A DNA stretch of 64,000 nt. Source: Henckelia pumila (taxonomy: Eukaryota; Streptophyta; Magnoliopsida; Lamiales; Gesneriaceae). Position numbers and translations under genes: made by a program. The notes below the pieces were generated by a model. The model was not told the DNA's origin. It did not search any database and worked only from the letters and a program-made list of their open reading frames with translations. This document shows, piece after piece, positions 1-11,520 of the stretch. The stretch's first letter is position 1. Every line of letters starts with the position of its first letter. The stretch lies in assembly GCF_033568475.1 (NCBI RefSeq), contig NC_133122.1, positions 156,171,361 to 156,235,360 on the forward strand, given 5' to 3'.

Positions 1-1205
1 TGTCAAATTTTAATAAAGAGTGAGTAACGTATCGTTCTAACGAGGAGTAGTGTGAAAATTATTTAGTACTTGTAATTAAAATAGTCCAATCTATATTCAA
101 AAAATTAAATAAAGAGTTTTGGTTTTAAAACTTAAATAAATAATACAATTTAGAAAATTTAGCAAACCAAGCACACAAATTCAGATATTAAATCAATGAG
201 AAAAAATGGTCTAGAAGTTTTCATTTCACCGGGTTTCGACAACAAATACTCCTAATTAACTTATTTTCATGAATTATATTCAATTAATAGCTAAGAACAC
301 TTAATTGTTTTATTTCCCTCTCCCGAGCAACAAATAAAGTGTATCAATTAAAATTTGTTTTCAATATCCCTATTAAAAATCTAGGCTTAATGATATATGA
401 AAAACGATGTTCTTCCTAAAGCTCCATTAACGTTATATACTCTCCCGAACTATATAAATAATTAACAGTGTAATTTTTATTATCCTATTCAAAATCTCCT
501 CTCCAGAGCATCGATTTCAAATAAATATAACAATTCAATCTATGGCCAGTAAATTGAAAAAATAATCAATACTAGAAAAAAACAATTAATCTAGGACAAT
601 TAAATCCAATAAAATCAAAAATTCGTAAAAGTGTCTACATCAGGCTACGCCAACCTCTAGACTAAGAAAATTTAGTTAATGATCAAAAATAGATAAAAAC
701 TAATCATGTTTTCAACGATAGACATCAATTCAAAACTAATAAAGATTTTAAATAAGAATAACAAATCCGTAGTCACTCTTTCGTGTCCGGTTGATCGATC
801 TTCGCCTTTGTTCTTTTATGTTCTTCAATCCTTGTGCAGATTTCTCTTCCAAGTTCACAATCAAACTCTGGTTTAACTCTCCCAAATCTTCGATGTATTG
901 TGTGGCTGCTTCACCCTATTGTGTGAAAAAAATACCTTTTATATGTGTCTTCAACCCAATACACAAAAGCCCAAGAAGATCCAAAAGTTTCTTTCCCGAA
1001 ATAATTAAAAATATGATGTCGCGATGGCACGGGCGCGCATGCAGTTTGCACTTCCCATTCCATTCTTTCTCACAACGGCGCGCGCGCACAGATCTTTCTG
1101 AGCGGGCATGCATGCATATCGAATTTTCTTCCTCAGTTTTCACACCACAGAGCGGGTGCTCCTGTCAGCTTGCATGGGCGCGCATGGAATTCAAAAATTC
1201 CAGCT

Positions 1206-1253
<48 letters not shown>

Positions 1254-1442
1254 TCATCTGACCAAATCTTGCTTCCTACCTTCTTTTCCATGTTCTTTTT
1301 GGTTCATATTAACACAAATTCATCAATTTCTTCTTTCCCTGCGCTTAACAAAAACAACAAACAAATTCACGCAATACCTCTCGATATATCACAAAAGTCA
1401 AATCAAATTATGAACAAATTAAGTATATAAAATGCACTTATC
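1..1442 (-). mobile_element. Athila-like LTR, minus strand (solo LTR or 5' LTR running off the window)
   Basis: Read on the minus strand, this stretch starts TGATAAGTGCATTTTATATA at 1442 and runs to ...TTTGACA at position 1, so it is bounded by TG and CA. Its end has the 'TCGTTAGAACGATA' layout seen at the 3' end of Athila/Tat-type plant LTRs. The similar 'CTCGTGGGAACGATC' occurs near the ends of the LTR pair at 1949-3432 and 19946-21419. No polypurine tract borders 1442 and no internal region lies to the right. It is therefore either a solo LTR or the 5' LTR of an element lying left of the window. A GC-rich palindromic block sits at about 1021-1190. Confidence 0.6.
1204..1256. repeat. (CTTT)n microsatellite
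   Basis: About 13 uninterrupted tetranucleotide units lie inside the minus-strand LTR. The open frames across it (runs of LSFF) are artefacts of the repeat. Confidence 0.95.
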
Positions 1443-1506
1443 AAATCCTCACCGATCCTAACAAATATTATAGTTTTGTTAAATTTTTTTTGAAGATATC
1501 CATACT

Positions 1507-1851
1507 GAGATGTTGGCGGCATTTGGCAAAACTTTACCAATGCCGGATGCTATAATACTTGGGGAACTATTTGCTATCCGGGAAGGTCTCAAAGTTACTC
1601 GCTCAAGGGGATTCAATAGAATTAAAGTCTTTTCAGATTCACTTTTGGCAGTGTAACCAGTCACATAGCCTTTATGTGGTTTAAGTTACGCTGGTTCATG
1701 TGCTCTAGAGATAGAGGCTCTATGCGATCTAGTTTTAATAGTATCTCTTTTTCCCACGCTAGGAGGACGGCTAATGAAGTAGTCCACCATTCTTTAGCAA
1801 AGTTTTCTATTTCTTCGCCAACATTTTTTTGTGGGGTGTGAGAATTTTTCT
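1507..1851 (+). pseudogene. LINE (L1-type) RNase H-like 3' fragment
   Basis: The translation contains ILGELFAIREGL followed by FNRIKVFSDSLLAV, then after an in-frame stop a shifted piece with SFNSISFSHARRTANEV and HSLAKF. This is the RVT_3 (RNase H-like) domain found at the C-terminus of plant L1 open reading frame 2, with the conserved Glu (GELFAIREG) and Asp (FSDS) visible. The copy is broken by a stop near 1657 and by frameshifts, and nothing upstream belongs to the same protein, so it is a 5'-truncated relic. The Athila-like element starting at 1949 inserted just behind it. The same domain is better preserved in the second LINE at 58904-59815. Confidence 0.75.
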
Positions 1852-1948
1852 TTGTGGTTGAAAGGAGTTGTAACTCGTGATACTATAAAAGTTTCCAACT
1901 AAAAAATTATGTAAAGATGTATTTCCTAGAAGTTAAAAAAATTAATTA

Positions 1949-3432
1949 TGATGTGTCCATATTTTCCTATGTTTAATTGAAATAAGTTGATATTATTCGA
2001 TTCATTTGAATTGATAAATTTGGTTTTATAGATATTAATCTTCGGTAGTGGTTTGATGTAGAAAAAGAGAAGGATTGAACAAAAGAGGAGCAAAAAGACA
2101 GAAGAATTGATCTGCGCAAGAATGAATTACGAATCAGAAATGATAAAAAAATCATTTTTAATTTTAGAGAGCTTAAAATCTTATCTCTACCATTCAAAAT
2201 AATGTTCAAGATGTTTTAAAGCTGGTGTCCAAATTTCAGCTCAATCCGACGGCTAGATCTTGAGATATGAAATTCTCAAAAACATTATACGCTAGAAAAA
2301 AAATGAGCTCGCTCGATCCGTCAAACTTGACGGATCGAGCAGCCAGAAGAGAAAAATTTCGGAAAATTTGGACAAAAAAATTCTGGTTCGATCCGTCAAC
2401 TTCAGCGGATCGAGCCAGCGGCGTAGTTTGGGAAAAAAAATTCAAAAAAAGGAAATTTTTATTTTGAGGACTCTAGTCTATATTTAAGACTTTTAATTCC
2501 GATTTTCAGTACCTATTATCAGAATTGGAGGCTTAGAACGTGGAGAATATCTTGGCGGCTAGGTTTCTTCTCTCTTTTCTTAGATTTAATTTTATTTCAT
2601 GAATTTTTCTAGAGAATTCATGAATATTGTTGGTTAAGTTTTAGAACTTGGTTAAGGAAGACGAACCCTTGAGTTTGTTTATTTGTGAGATTCAGTTTTC
2701 ATTGTTTAATTCTAATAGAGTATCAAGAGTTGTTTGGATTTGATTTCCATGCACATGTGTTTGATTGTTGGCGGGAATTCCTAATGATTTTTCATACAAA
2801 CTACTGCTAAATTAGAATTCAAATTCTTAATTGTTTGAGTCATCTGATTTGTGAAGCAACTTCAATTAATAATCGTCCGCTTGTGAGTTTATTAAATTAT
2901 AGGAAGAACAATTGAATAGATTAAATACATCCGCTTGTGTATGTGTTCTCTAGATTCATCAGTTTTACTAGTTTGTATGCTGCCTTAGATTTAAATCTAA
3001 TCGCTTGTATTGGATTGATTCATTTGTAAGGGTTAATTTAGAATGCTTGTGTCTAGTTAACTAAGATTAAGGTGAAACATGAATTTAATTTTCAATGATG
3101 AATATTTGATAGAATTAATTATTTTTAGATAATCAATGATCGAATGAATGATTTCAAGGGTGTAGTCGATCGATACCAAGGCTGGTTTTTAATTGATTTC
3201 TTTGTTATAATTTAATCTTGCATGATAGTTGATAGAATTCATTAAATATTGCTTTTAAATTTTTAATAGTTAATTCAAAACTCAAAACCCCATTTTATTT
3301 ATTTTCAGTATTTTTAAGAACACAATTAAATTTCACTTTTCTCGTGGGAACGATCTATACTCTCACTACTGCATATTTTATTTATCTAATTTGAGTTGGG
3401 TAATTTGGGCGCGACATGACTAAGCGCTACCA
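1949..3432 (+). repeat. 5' LTR of the plus-strand Athila-like element
   Basis: 1484 bp, paired with 19946-21419 (1474 bp). It contains the shared ~80-nt block (about 2191-2270) and hairpins (2304-2420), then a region with repeated 'CGCTTGT' (2875-3050), and ends CTCGTGGGAACGATC...CTACCA. The two LTRs differ by scattered substitutions and small indels, so the insertion is not recent. Confidence 0.93.
2191..2420 (+). repeat. Conserved ~80-nt block plus inverted-repeat hairpins (Athila 5' LTR)
   Basis: The block at 2191-2270 includes GTCCAAATTTCAGCTCAATC and CGACGGCTAGATC. It is followed by a perfect 30-bp palindrome at 2311-2340 (14-nt arms GCTCGATCCGTCAA around a 2-nt loop) and a second inverted repeat at 2384-2417 (arms about 12 nt with one mismatch). 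The 3' LTR copy is at 20181-20402. Closely similar blocks occur in unrelated elements at 13910, 33621 and 45831. Confidence 0.85.
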
Positions 3433-3437
3433 AATTT

Positions 3438-3454
3438 TGGCGCCGTTGCCGGGG
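3438..3454 (+). promoter_or_regulatory. Primer binding site, tRNA-Asp type
   Basis: TGGCGCCGTTGCCGGGG lies 5 nt after the LTR end (spacer AATTT). It is the tRNA-Asp-complementary primer site typical of Athila-lineage Ty3 elements. The identical 17-mer occurs on the minus strand at 10735-10751. Confidence 0.95.
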
Positions 3455-3530
3455 AAGGCGTTTAATTTATTTGTGTTCTTTTTTTTATTTTTATTTCTAT
3501 TCTTTTCCCATGTGCTTCTCTGGTTCTTTA

Positions 3531-3948
3531 ATGCTTTCAGGTGACTCTTCTGAAGAAGAATTTCCATACGATCCAAAGATAGAAAGAACATTGCATAGTC
3601 AAAGGAGAGAAGCGAGAAGGATATTTGAAGAGTAAGAAGAGGTTCCATTCGAAGAACCTGAAGAAAATATGGCTGCAAATGCCAATCTGAGTTTGAGACA
3701 ACTGGGCACTCCCGATCTAAACCAGCAGTCTTTATGCATTACTTTCCCTACCTTAGAAGCTAATGCTACTTTTGAATTAAAATCTGGGCTAATACATTTG
3801 TTGCCTGCTTTTCATGGTCTTGCAAGTGAGGATCCCCACAAGCACTTAATGGAATTTCATGTGGTATGCACGAGCATGAAACCCCATGGAGTAACAGATG
3901 AGCAAATCCAGCTGAGAGCCTTTCCGTTTTCATTGAAGAATGCTGCGA
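3531..3948 (+). pseudogene. gag, N-terminal part (plus-strand Athila-like element)
   Basis: ATG at 3531 opens a frame beginning MLSGDSSEEEFPYD that meets an in-frame TAA at 3633. It resumes through the peptide starting MAANANLSLRQLG and continues with LIHLLPAFHGLASEDPHKHL and LRAFPFSLKNAAK. This matches the retrotransposon Gag of Athila-type elements. The frame is cut at 3948-3953 by the minus-strand element inserted at 3954. The coding sense resumes at 16894 with the conserved continuation (PYYLPPGSITTWAEM), which proves the interruption. Gag would package the element RNA in cytoplasmic virus-like particles; this copy cannot make it. Confidence 0.9.
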
Positions 3949-3953
3949 AGGTT

Positions 3954-5733
3954 TGCTACAACTTAAATTGTAATTCACCCAAGTGTAGGTTGTCTGCAAG
4001 TAATATACTCGTGAGTACGAGATCGATCCACGGAGAGGATGCTGTAAGTTTAATTTTAGCAATGATATATTATAGATGGAAATATTAATATAAAACTTCA
4101 AATACACAAATTATAAAATTGTCAAGGTTTCAAAGGTTCATTGTTGGTTTATTTAAGATTGCTTAAAAAAATAAATAAAAGAAACTAAAATAAAAATAAA
4201 CATAAGAGAACAATTAAATATTTAAACAAATATATCATATAATATAGTTTCCACTATATTAATATCAGATTAACCGATATTTAATATATGGTACCCATAA
4301 TATATATATAAATGCATAAATATAAACATAAAAAGAATAATTAAATATTTAAACAAATATATTCCCACTATTTTAATATCAGATTAACCGATATTTAATA
4401 TATGGTACCCATAATATATATATATATAAATGCATAAATATAAATTGATATAAAAGTAAATGTTAGATCAAATCACAATATTTCATTTAGAACAACCGGC
4501 AGAGCCACGCTATTGTCTAAATAAAATATATGACTTTTTTATGTTAGATGCGAGAAACTAAATGTTAGTTGCGAAAAAGTAAATGTTAGATGCGAGAAAA
4601 GTAAATGTTAGTTGTAGAAAGTAAATGTTAGTTGCAGAAAAGTAAATGTTAGTTCAAATCACAACATATTATTTAGAACAACCGACATAGCCACACTATT
4701 GTCTAAATAATATATATGACTTTATTATAAATTGATACATATATTTATAGTATATAATTATTGTAGTATTTATTGTATCATAGTAGACAACAAATCAAGG
4801 TAACCACATTCAAGGTACCAAGTATTTGATGTAAATAGATAACAATAAATCATCCAAATTATACATACAAATAAAGATCAATTAGTAAAAATAAAAATAA
4901 AAATAAAAATAGAAAAGGAAAGAATATACGACATATAAACAATCTTACTTGACCAACAATGAAACCTTTTCACCTTGACATAAAAGGACTTAGCTTGTCA
5001 TGAACATAAGACTCAAGAGTAAGGATAAAAGAAATTTCATACTTAAACTTTGAGAAATATGCACACTCAAACTCTTATTCTTACACACACAATATTTATT
5101 TTACAAATGAGGAATTTCTCTACAATTTTGCATACTAAAAAACTTATACAACACATCTATTTATAGGTCAAATGAGAGCAAGAGTCCAAGACTCATTAAA
5201 TGTGGAATAGTAAAGTTGGTGGGTGCTTGTCTCCTTGAATGTCAATACCATGACCCAACTTTAATTGACATGTTTGATGTCTTAGACCACCGATTCAGCC
5301 TATCCATTCAACATAGAACACATAGAATATTTTGTGTAGATGTGTTTGGAGATATAATTCACCTCTTTTGGGTAAAAGATGAAATAGTTATGATATTTTT
5401 ACTACAAGCTGGTCATAGTAAAAGTAAATCTGTCTCCATTTTGATGTTTGATTATTTTGATCATCTTACAGAGGTTTTTGAAATTTCTTGTCTTCTACAC
5501 AGTTGAAGATGCCTCTTTTGTGATTCTACATGATTTGAGATTACTCCAATATGACCTTTGTAGCTTGAGTAAGTTTATTTTTACCAAACTTGCGCAAAAC
5601 ATAAAATACAACATTTTTATTAAAATATTTAAATATAAACACTAAAATAATACAACTTCATAATTTTAATGAAACTTTAAATTTAAAACACAATTTTTAA
5701 CATATAAATAATTACAAATTTTAAGTTTCATCA
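3954..5733 (-). repeat. 3' LTR of the minus-strand Athila-like element
   Basis: 1780 bp, continuous. The homologous copy at 10758-16893 totals about 1714 bp once the copia insertion is removed. It includes local duplications (the segment with TAACCGATATTTAATATATGG occurs near 4270 and 4388; short units with AAATGTTAG repeat from 4555 to 4655). This copy shows the empty site for the copia element near 4763-4780. Confidence 0.92.
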
Positions 5734-7330
5734 CACCCCAAACCGGCTAATTACTAGTCCCTTAGTAATAAAATATCATAAAATATCATAAAATCACAAG
5801 TTAGATTTTTATCCCTTAATATATATATATTCAAATTTGCAAACTTTGAAATTTTAAAACACACTTGTAAGGAGATCATATGTTTATTTATAAATCTTGT
5901 TATCAACTAATATATTAATATATAATTGAATGGGGTATACATATATATTTCACACAATATCAAAATATTAAATATATATATATAATTTTTTATATAAATA
6001 TTTTCTAAAAAATTTGAGAATAATATAATCAAAATTATAATAGAAATCATTTTCATAAAATGTATAATATCAGGAATATTAATGTAAAAGTCTCAACTCC
6101 ATATTCTCTCGGGTTATGATATTTCATATATAACTGTTTTTTACTCATGGAGTTGGAAGAAAATTATACACTCATTTAAATTTGGCTAGTAAAGCAGACA
6201 ATCAAATAACCTAATATTGAAAATAAGATAGGATAATTTACAAAGAATAAACCCATTTTGTTTTTTTTTTTTGTTTTTCAATCTTTTTTTCTTTTTTCAA
6301 TTTTTTTTTTGGTTGGATGCAAAATTATTTTTACATAACCAAATACCTCCAATAAACTTTGAAAAGTAACATTTTTTTTTCAAAGTTTATTTATTTGTTT
6401 ATTTTTTTATGAGGTAAATCTATTACATTCGTAATTATAGTAGAGATATTAATACTCTACATCTTTACAATCAAACTTCAAACAACTTTGCAGCCAATTT
6501 TATATGCACAAATTTATTTTTATTTTATTTTTTTCAAAGTGGGTTTAATCTAGTAATCAACCATTTCTTAATAATCAATACAAGATTATAAGTTGTTTTC
6601 TCAATTCTTACATCTCACTCACAAAATTTATGTGAGTATATATTGCACTTTTACAAATTAATTCTTTCAATTATACATGTTATTATTCATTCAATCAATA
6701 TCACTTTAACTATATACTAATAAAAGTTTTAGAAAATATGTTATTTGAAAATACACAATTATATATTATTTATAACTTCTATCCCATCAATTATATATTT
6801 TCTATTAAATTGATAAAAAGAAGAATAAATAAACATCTATTTAAAAAAACTTCATTTTCTTAGTAGTTTGGAATAAAAATATATACGAAATATTAAAATC
6901 TAATATATTGTGATAATATGATAAATAAAAACTAATGCGTGTCAGGAGTTTTTGACTCCTTACTCTGCCATTGAAAAAGGAAAAATAAATATTATTACAG
7001 AAATATTTTTTTTATTATTATTATTTTTTAAAAGATAAACCTTCCCCCAAACCTGAATATGACCTTGTTTTTAATTTTTTAAGAAAAATAAAGAGTACAT
7101 GATGAAAGAGATATCACCTGAAATTTATTGAAGATGAGAAACAAACACAAACCATTTTGTGACATGTTGAATCAATTATGACTTCAACATCTTCTTATGG
7201 GTTGAGGGTTGGCTTCCCATCCAATTTTCTTTTAACCCTCTTTTTCTTTGCTTAAGTGTTTTTTCCTAGTCCAGACATATTTCGAATAGGTAAGATTTTT
7301 GGAACTTCGCCACCTAATCGAACATTGGCT
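5734..7330 (-). other. Non-coding 3' internal region of the minus-strand Athila-like element
   Basis: AT-rich and without convincing coding sense. On the minus strand a purine-rich GGTTTGGGGTG abuts the LTR at 5734-5744 and is the likely polypurine tract. At about 7195-7225 (minus) lies a GGGAAGCCAACCCTC motif. It resembles the 'GGGAGGCAACCCAAG' found after pol in the plus-strand element at 19009. Confidence 0.6.
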
Positions 7331-7632
7331 TCAATTATAAGACGAATATCCTCCAGAATTCTTTTTGCATAAGAATTCTCAATCTTTCACGCCTATATTC
7401 ATAAATCATTCTTCGAACCTTTTTAGGAAGAGAAGAAGTGAACTTTTCCATGTTCTTTGATAGCTTCTTCCATTTTGAAAATAAAGAAATTTTTTTGTTT
7501 TTAATTTTTGGATCAGTTATTGTGGGAAACCAATTTTTAACCGACTGTAAGAGCCACGGAGTACCATTATCCGCCACTTAACCGGGAAGTGAACTCAATT
7601 CTGCAAAAATAAAATGAAAATATTAATAACAA

Positions 7633-8605
7633 TTAAGTTGGATCATATAAAGGCATAAACTCTTCATCAAGAATTTCATTTTCTAAAAATGGTTTAAGCA
7701 TTTGCCCATTAACTTTAAACACATTATAATTTTTTTGGATTTTCAACATCAACACCGCCATGAGGATAGACAAATTTAAAAATAAATGGTCCAGACCATC
7801 GTGATCTAAGTTTTTCTGAAGACAAATGCAAGTGAGAATTATAGAGTAAAACTTTTTGTCCGATTTCAAAAGATTTTCTCATAATATTTTTACCATGAAA
7901 GACTTTTGTTTTATCTTTATAAATCTTTGAATTTTTAGTTGTTTTCTTTGACAACAATTGATCTCCACATACCTCATAATGACAAAATTTATTGACACTA
8001 CTTACCTCATTGTCGGGTATGCATCGTCGAAAAATTTGATCAGGATAATACTTAAAAAAATCAGGATCATCCCAATAAATTTTTTTTAACTCTTTCAAGA
8101 ATTTATTTTTATCTTGTGAACTCCAATGAGAAGGCATTTTATTTGTCACAAGAAAATTTACAATATTAGCAAACCAAGGCATAGTAGAAGCATAAAATGG
8201 TTGATCATACGGAAAATTTTCATTTATTGTTATTTCAATACGAGATGATTCAGAAATTATTCTTGATAAATGATGAGCTACTACATTTTTTGTTTCTTCT
8301 TCAAGTTGACTGTTTTCTTCAAATAATTTTGATTCAAAAATATTTTCCGAATCAAAATTTTCCATCAAACAAACATCAGATTGTTGATTTAAGTTTTCTT
8401 CTTGTATACATTCTTCCATGATATTTTCTATTGCATTATCATCTTCATCTTCATTGATACTTGGTTGTTTACTTAAATTGAACACATTAAGTTCTAAAGT
8501 CATATTTCCAAAAGACAATTTCATTATTCCATTTCGACAATTAATTAAAGCATTTGAAGTTGCTAGAAATGGACGTCCCAATATTACTGGAATTTCATTA
8601 TGCAC
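7633..8605 (-). pseudogene. Fused pol remnant: protease C-terminus + RNase H end + integrase ends
   Basis: A 293-codon open frame (8605-7724), extended after a frameshift to 7633, joins four separate pol pieces. First is VILGRPFLATSNALI (protease C-terminus). Next is NVVAHHLSRI followed by PWFANIVNFLVT and WDDPDFFKYYPDQI (end of RNase H and integrase N-terminal region), then FCHYEVCGD. Last is KVLLYNSHLHLSS with RSRWSGPFIFKFVYPHG (integrase C-terminal GPY-like region). The shifted frame then gives FKVNGQMLKPFL. The RT, most of RNase H and the whole DDE core are missing, with the junctions falling in frame. An in-frame stop at 8606-8608 separates it from the protease. It cannot act as a polymerase or integrase. 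Confidence 0.85.
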
Positions 8606-9163
8606 TTATATTGGTTGTGTATCCAAGACAATAAAATCCACAGGATATATGAATTTATCGACTTGAACTAACACATCTTCTACGATACCTCTAGGTATTT
8701 TGATTGACCTATCGGCTAGTAGAAAAGTAACAGATGTAGGTTTTAAATCTCCCAACTTAAGTTTTTCATAAACTGAATAAGAAAGTAAATTCACACTTGC
8801 TCCCAAAGCTTTTTTAATTTTATTTTTCCCAATAATACATGAAATTATTGGACAACCTGGATCTTTATATTTCAAAGTAGAATTATTTTGAATAATAAAA
8901 CTTACTTGTTCAGTTAAGAATGCTTTCTTCTTTACATGCAATTGTCTTTTCACAGTACATAAATCTTTTAAAAACTTTGCATAAGAAAGCACTTGTTTAA
9001 TAGCATCTAATAATGGAATATTTATTTTTATTTGTTTAAAAACTTCATAAATATCATAATCATTTTTTTGTTTTTTATTATTAACTAATGCATGAGGAAA
9101 AGGAACATGTTTATTTGACTCACATATTACTTTATCATCAACTTTCTTATTTTTAGGACTCAA
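8606..9163 (-). pseudogene. gag C-terminus / retropepsin-like protease, active site lost
   Basis: The 185-residue frame holds NIPLLDAIKQV and FLKDLCTVKR (pre-protease linker of Athila-type Gag-Pol), then KKALGASVNLLSYSVYEKL and PRGIVEDVLVQVDKFIYPVDF. In the family the active site reads D-(S/L)-G-A. Here the residues that should precede GAS, including the catalytic Asp, are absent, so three codons appear to have been deleted. A premature TAA at 8606-8608 truncates it before ILGRPF, which continues in the next frame. Compare the intact DSGAS of the plus-strand element at 18272-18598. Confidence 0.85.
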
Positions 9164-9691
9164 AGTATCATCTTTCTCGAAAATATCAAGATTTTCATCC
9201 TTACTCTTTGAGCTTAATTGATCTTTGTTTTCATCACTATATGGATCATTAACTATTTTTTCACTTCTAAGAGTAATAACAGATTTTACTTGATCAAATT
9301 TATCTTGATTTTGATTTTTAGGATTAGGTTGTGGTTGAGATGGAAATTTTCATTTTTCATGAATATTAAGTACAGATGCAAATTTTGCAAGAGTTTCTTT
9401 CAAATCATTCATAGATTGAATGTTTTGAATATTGATAGACTCTTGATTTTGAATGTATTCATGAATTTCATCTTCAAAATGTTTTCTTGGAGGTGGGATA
9501 TAAGGAACATAACCTTGATGATTTTGGTTATTTTGAAAAGGTTGTTGTGAAGGTTGTGCATTATTATCGTTTTTCCAACTAAAATTAGGATGATTTCTCC
9601 AACCAGGATTATATGTTTGTGAAAAAGGATCTAATGTTGGTTTTTTAAAATTGTTAACATAATTGGCTTGTTCATGGAGACATTCTTTAAA
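9164..9691 (-). pseudogene. gag 3' part between zinc knuckle and protease
   Basis: Read in the gag frame past the stop at about 9692, the minus strand gives a low-complexity Asn/Gln/Pro-rich linker (NPGWRNHPNFSWKN, then YVPYIPPPRKHFEDEI) and a second stop near 9350. This matches the linker position in Athila-type Gag. It shows that gag and protease were once one frame. Confidence 0.7.
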
Positions 9692-10666
9692 TTAAGGCAA
9701 AGTAGGACAATTTTTTGTAAGATGATCATGTGTATCACATATATGACAAACAATTTCTTGAACACTTTTTAATTGATCACTCTTTTTCATTTCTAATGAC
9801 TCAATTTTTCTTGCTAAAGATGCAAGTTTGGCTTGAATATCTACATCATCTTTAAGATGATAAATACCAACCCCATTTGTTGAATTATTGGTTTTACTTG
9901 GTGGTTCAATTGAGCCTATATTATCCCAATTTTGAGCATTTTCTGCTAATGAATCCAAATATTCCATAGCCTCATTTGGGTTTTTATCTTCAAAAGTTCC
10001 ATTACACATGAATTCTATCATTTGCCTATCTTTAGGTATTAAACCTTCATAAAAGTGAGAAATTATCCTCCATATTTCAAAACCATGATGTGGGCATGTA
10101 TTAAATAACTCTTTATATCTATCCCAACATTGATAAAATGTTTCCCCTTGTTTTTGAGTAAAATTTGTAATTTGTCTTTTAAAAGAGTTTGTTCTATGGG
10201 AAGGGAAATTTTTTTTAAGAAATTGTTGTTGCATTTCTTCCCATGATCTTATTGAACTTGATCTCAAATTTCGCAACCATGTTTTAGCTTTATCTTTTAA
10301 AGAAAAAGATAAAAGCTTTAATCGAACAATATCCATGCTACAATTTTGATCATTATAAGTGTTGCAAACCTCCTCAAATTCTCTTAAATGCAAATATGGA
10401 TTTTCAGAATCTAGTCCATGAAAATTTGGTAAAACTTGAATAATTTGAGGTTTAAAATTGAAATTAGACGCATCAGGAGGAAAAACTAAACAAGATGATG
10501 TACTAGTTCTTATTGGATTCATATGGTGCCTAAGTGTTCTTGGTTGTTCATGTTCTTGATTATTATTATTATTATTATCTTGATTATTAGAATTATCCTT
10601 CATGTTTAAAATATTTTCAAATACTCGAACAAGTCTACCACTTTGTTTACGACTCCAAACAATCAT
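9692..10666 (-). pseudogene. gag of the minus-strand Athila-like element (largely intact)
   Basis: A 324-codon frame starts 69 nt inside the primer site. Order: Asn-rich N-terminus (about 20-50), core Gag with PNFHGLDSENPYLHLREFEE and SFSLKDKAKTWLRNL (about 80-150), FPSHRTNSFKRQITNFTQKQ and CWDRYKELFNTCPHHG (about 155-200), then YEGLIPKDRQMIEFMCNGTF. Near the C-terminus there is a complete CCHC zinc knuckle, CHICDTHDHLTKNC. A stop after NCPTLP truncates the protein relative to the linker and protease that follow at 9691-8606. It would be a structural capsid/nucleocapsid protein. It is the best-preserved gag in the window, yet its element lacks all enzymes. Confidence 0.88.
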
Positions 10667-10734
10667 ACAATTAAAAATAACATACTATTTACATAAATAA
10701 CATAAATAACAAAAATTAAACTTAATTTATACCT

Positions 10735-10751
10735 CCCCGGCAACGGCGCCA
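10735..10751 (-). promoter_or_regulatory. Primer binding site, tRNA-Asp type (minus strand)
   Basis: Minus-strand TGGCGCCGTTGCCGGGG, 6 nt from the LTR end at 10758. It sets the orientation of the element and identifies 10758-16893 as its 5' LTR. Confidence 0.95.
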
Positions 10752-11520
10752 AAAACTTGCTAAAACTTAAATTGTAATTCACCCAAGAGTAGGTTGTCTG
10801 CAAGTAATATACTCGTGAGTACGAGATCGATCCACGGAAAGGATGATGTAAGTTTAATTTAGCAATGATATATTATAGATGGAAATATTAATATAAAACT
10901 TTAAATACACAAATTATAAAATTATCAAGGTTTCAAAGATTCATTGTTGGTTTATTTAAGATTGCTTAAAAAAATAAATAAAAATAAACTAAAATAAAAA
11001 TAAACATAAGAGAACAATTAAATATTTAAAAATATATATCATATAATATAGTTCCCACTATATTAATATCAGATTAACCGATATTTAATATATGGTACAC
11101 ATAATATATATATAAATGCATAAATATAAACATAAAAAGAACAATTAAATATTTAAACAAATATATCATATAATATAGTTCCCACTATATTAATATCATA
11201 TTAACCGATATTTAATACATGGTACCCATAATATATATATAAATGCATAAATATAAATTGGCATAAAAGTAAATGATAAATCAAATCACAAATATTTCAT
11301 TTAGCGGCAGAGCCACGCTATTGTCTAAATAAAATATATGAATTTTTTATGTTAGATGCGAGAAAGTAAATGTTAGTTGCGGAAAAGTAAATGCTAGTTC
11401 AAATCACAACATATTATTTAGAACAACCGACAGAGCCACGCTATTGTCTAAATAATATATATGACTTTATTATAAATTGATACATATATTTATAGTATAT
11501 AATTATTGTAGTATTTATTG

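Noticed and set aside
791-1430. Open frames of up to 156 codons across the (CTTT)n repeat
   Set aside because: The open frame is produced by the microsatellite and lies inside a minus-strand LTR. Repeats of LSFF do not indicate a protein.
5216-5645. Frames of 96 and 65 codons in the minus-strand Athila LTR
   Set aside because: They are inside the LTR and are interrupted in the sister LTR at 16376-16800.
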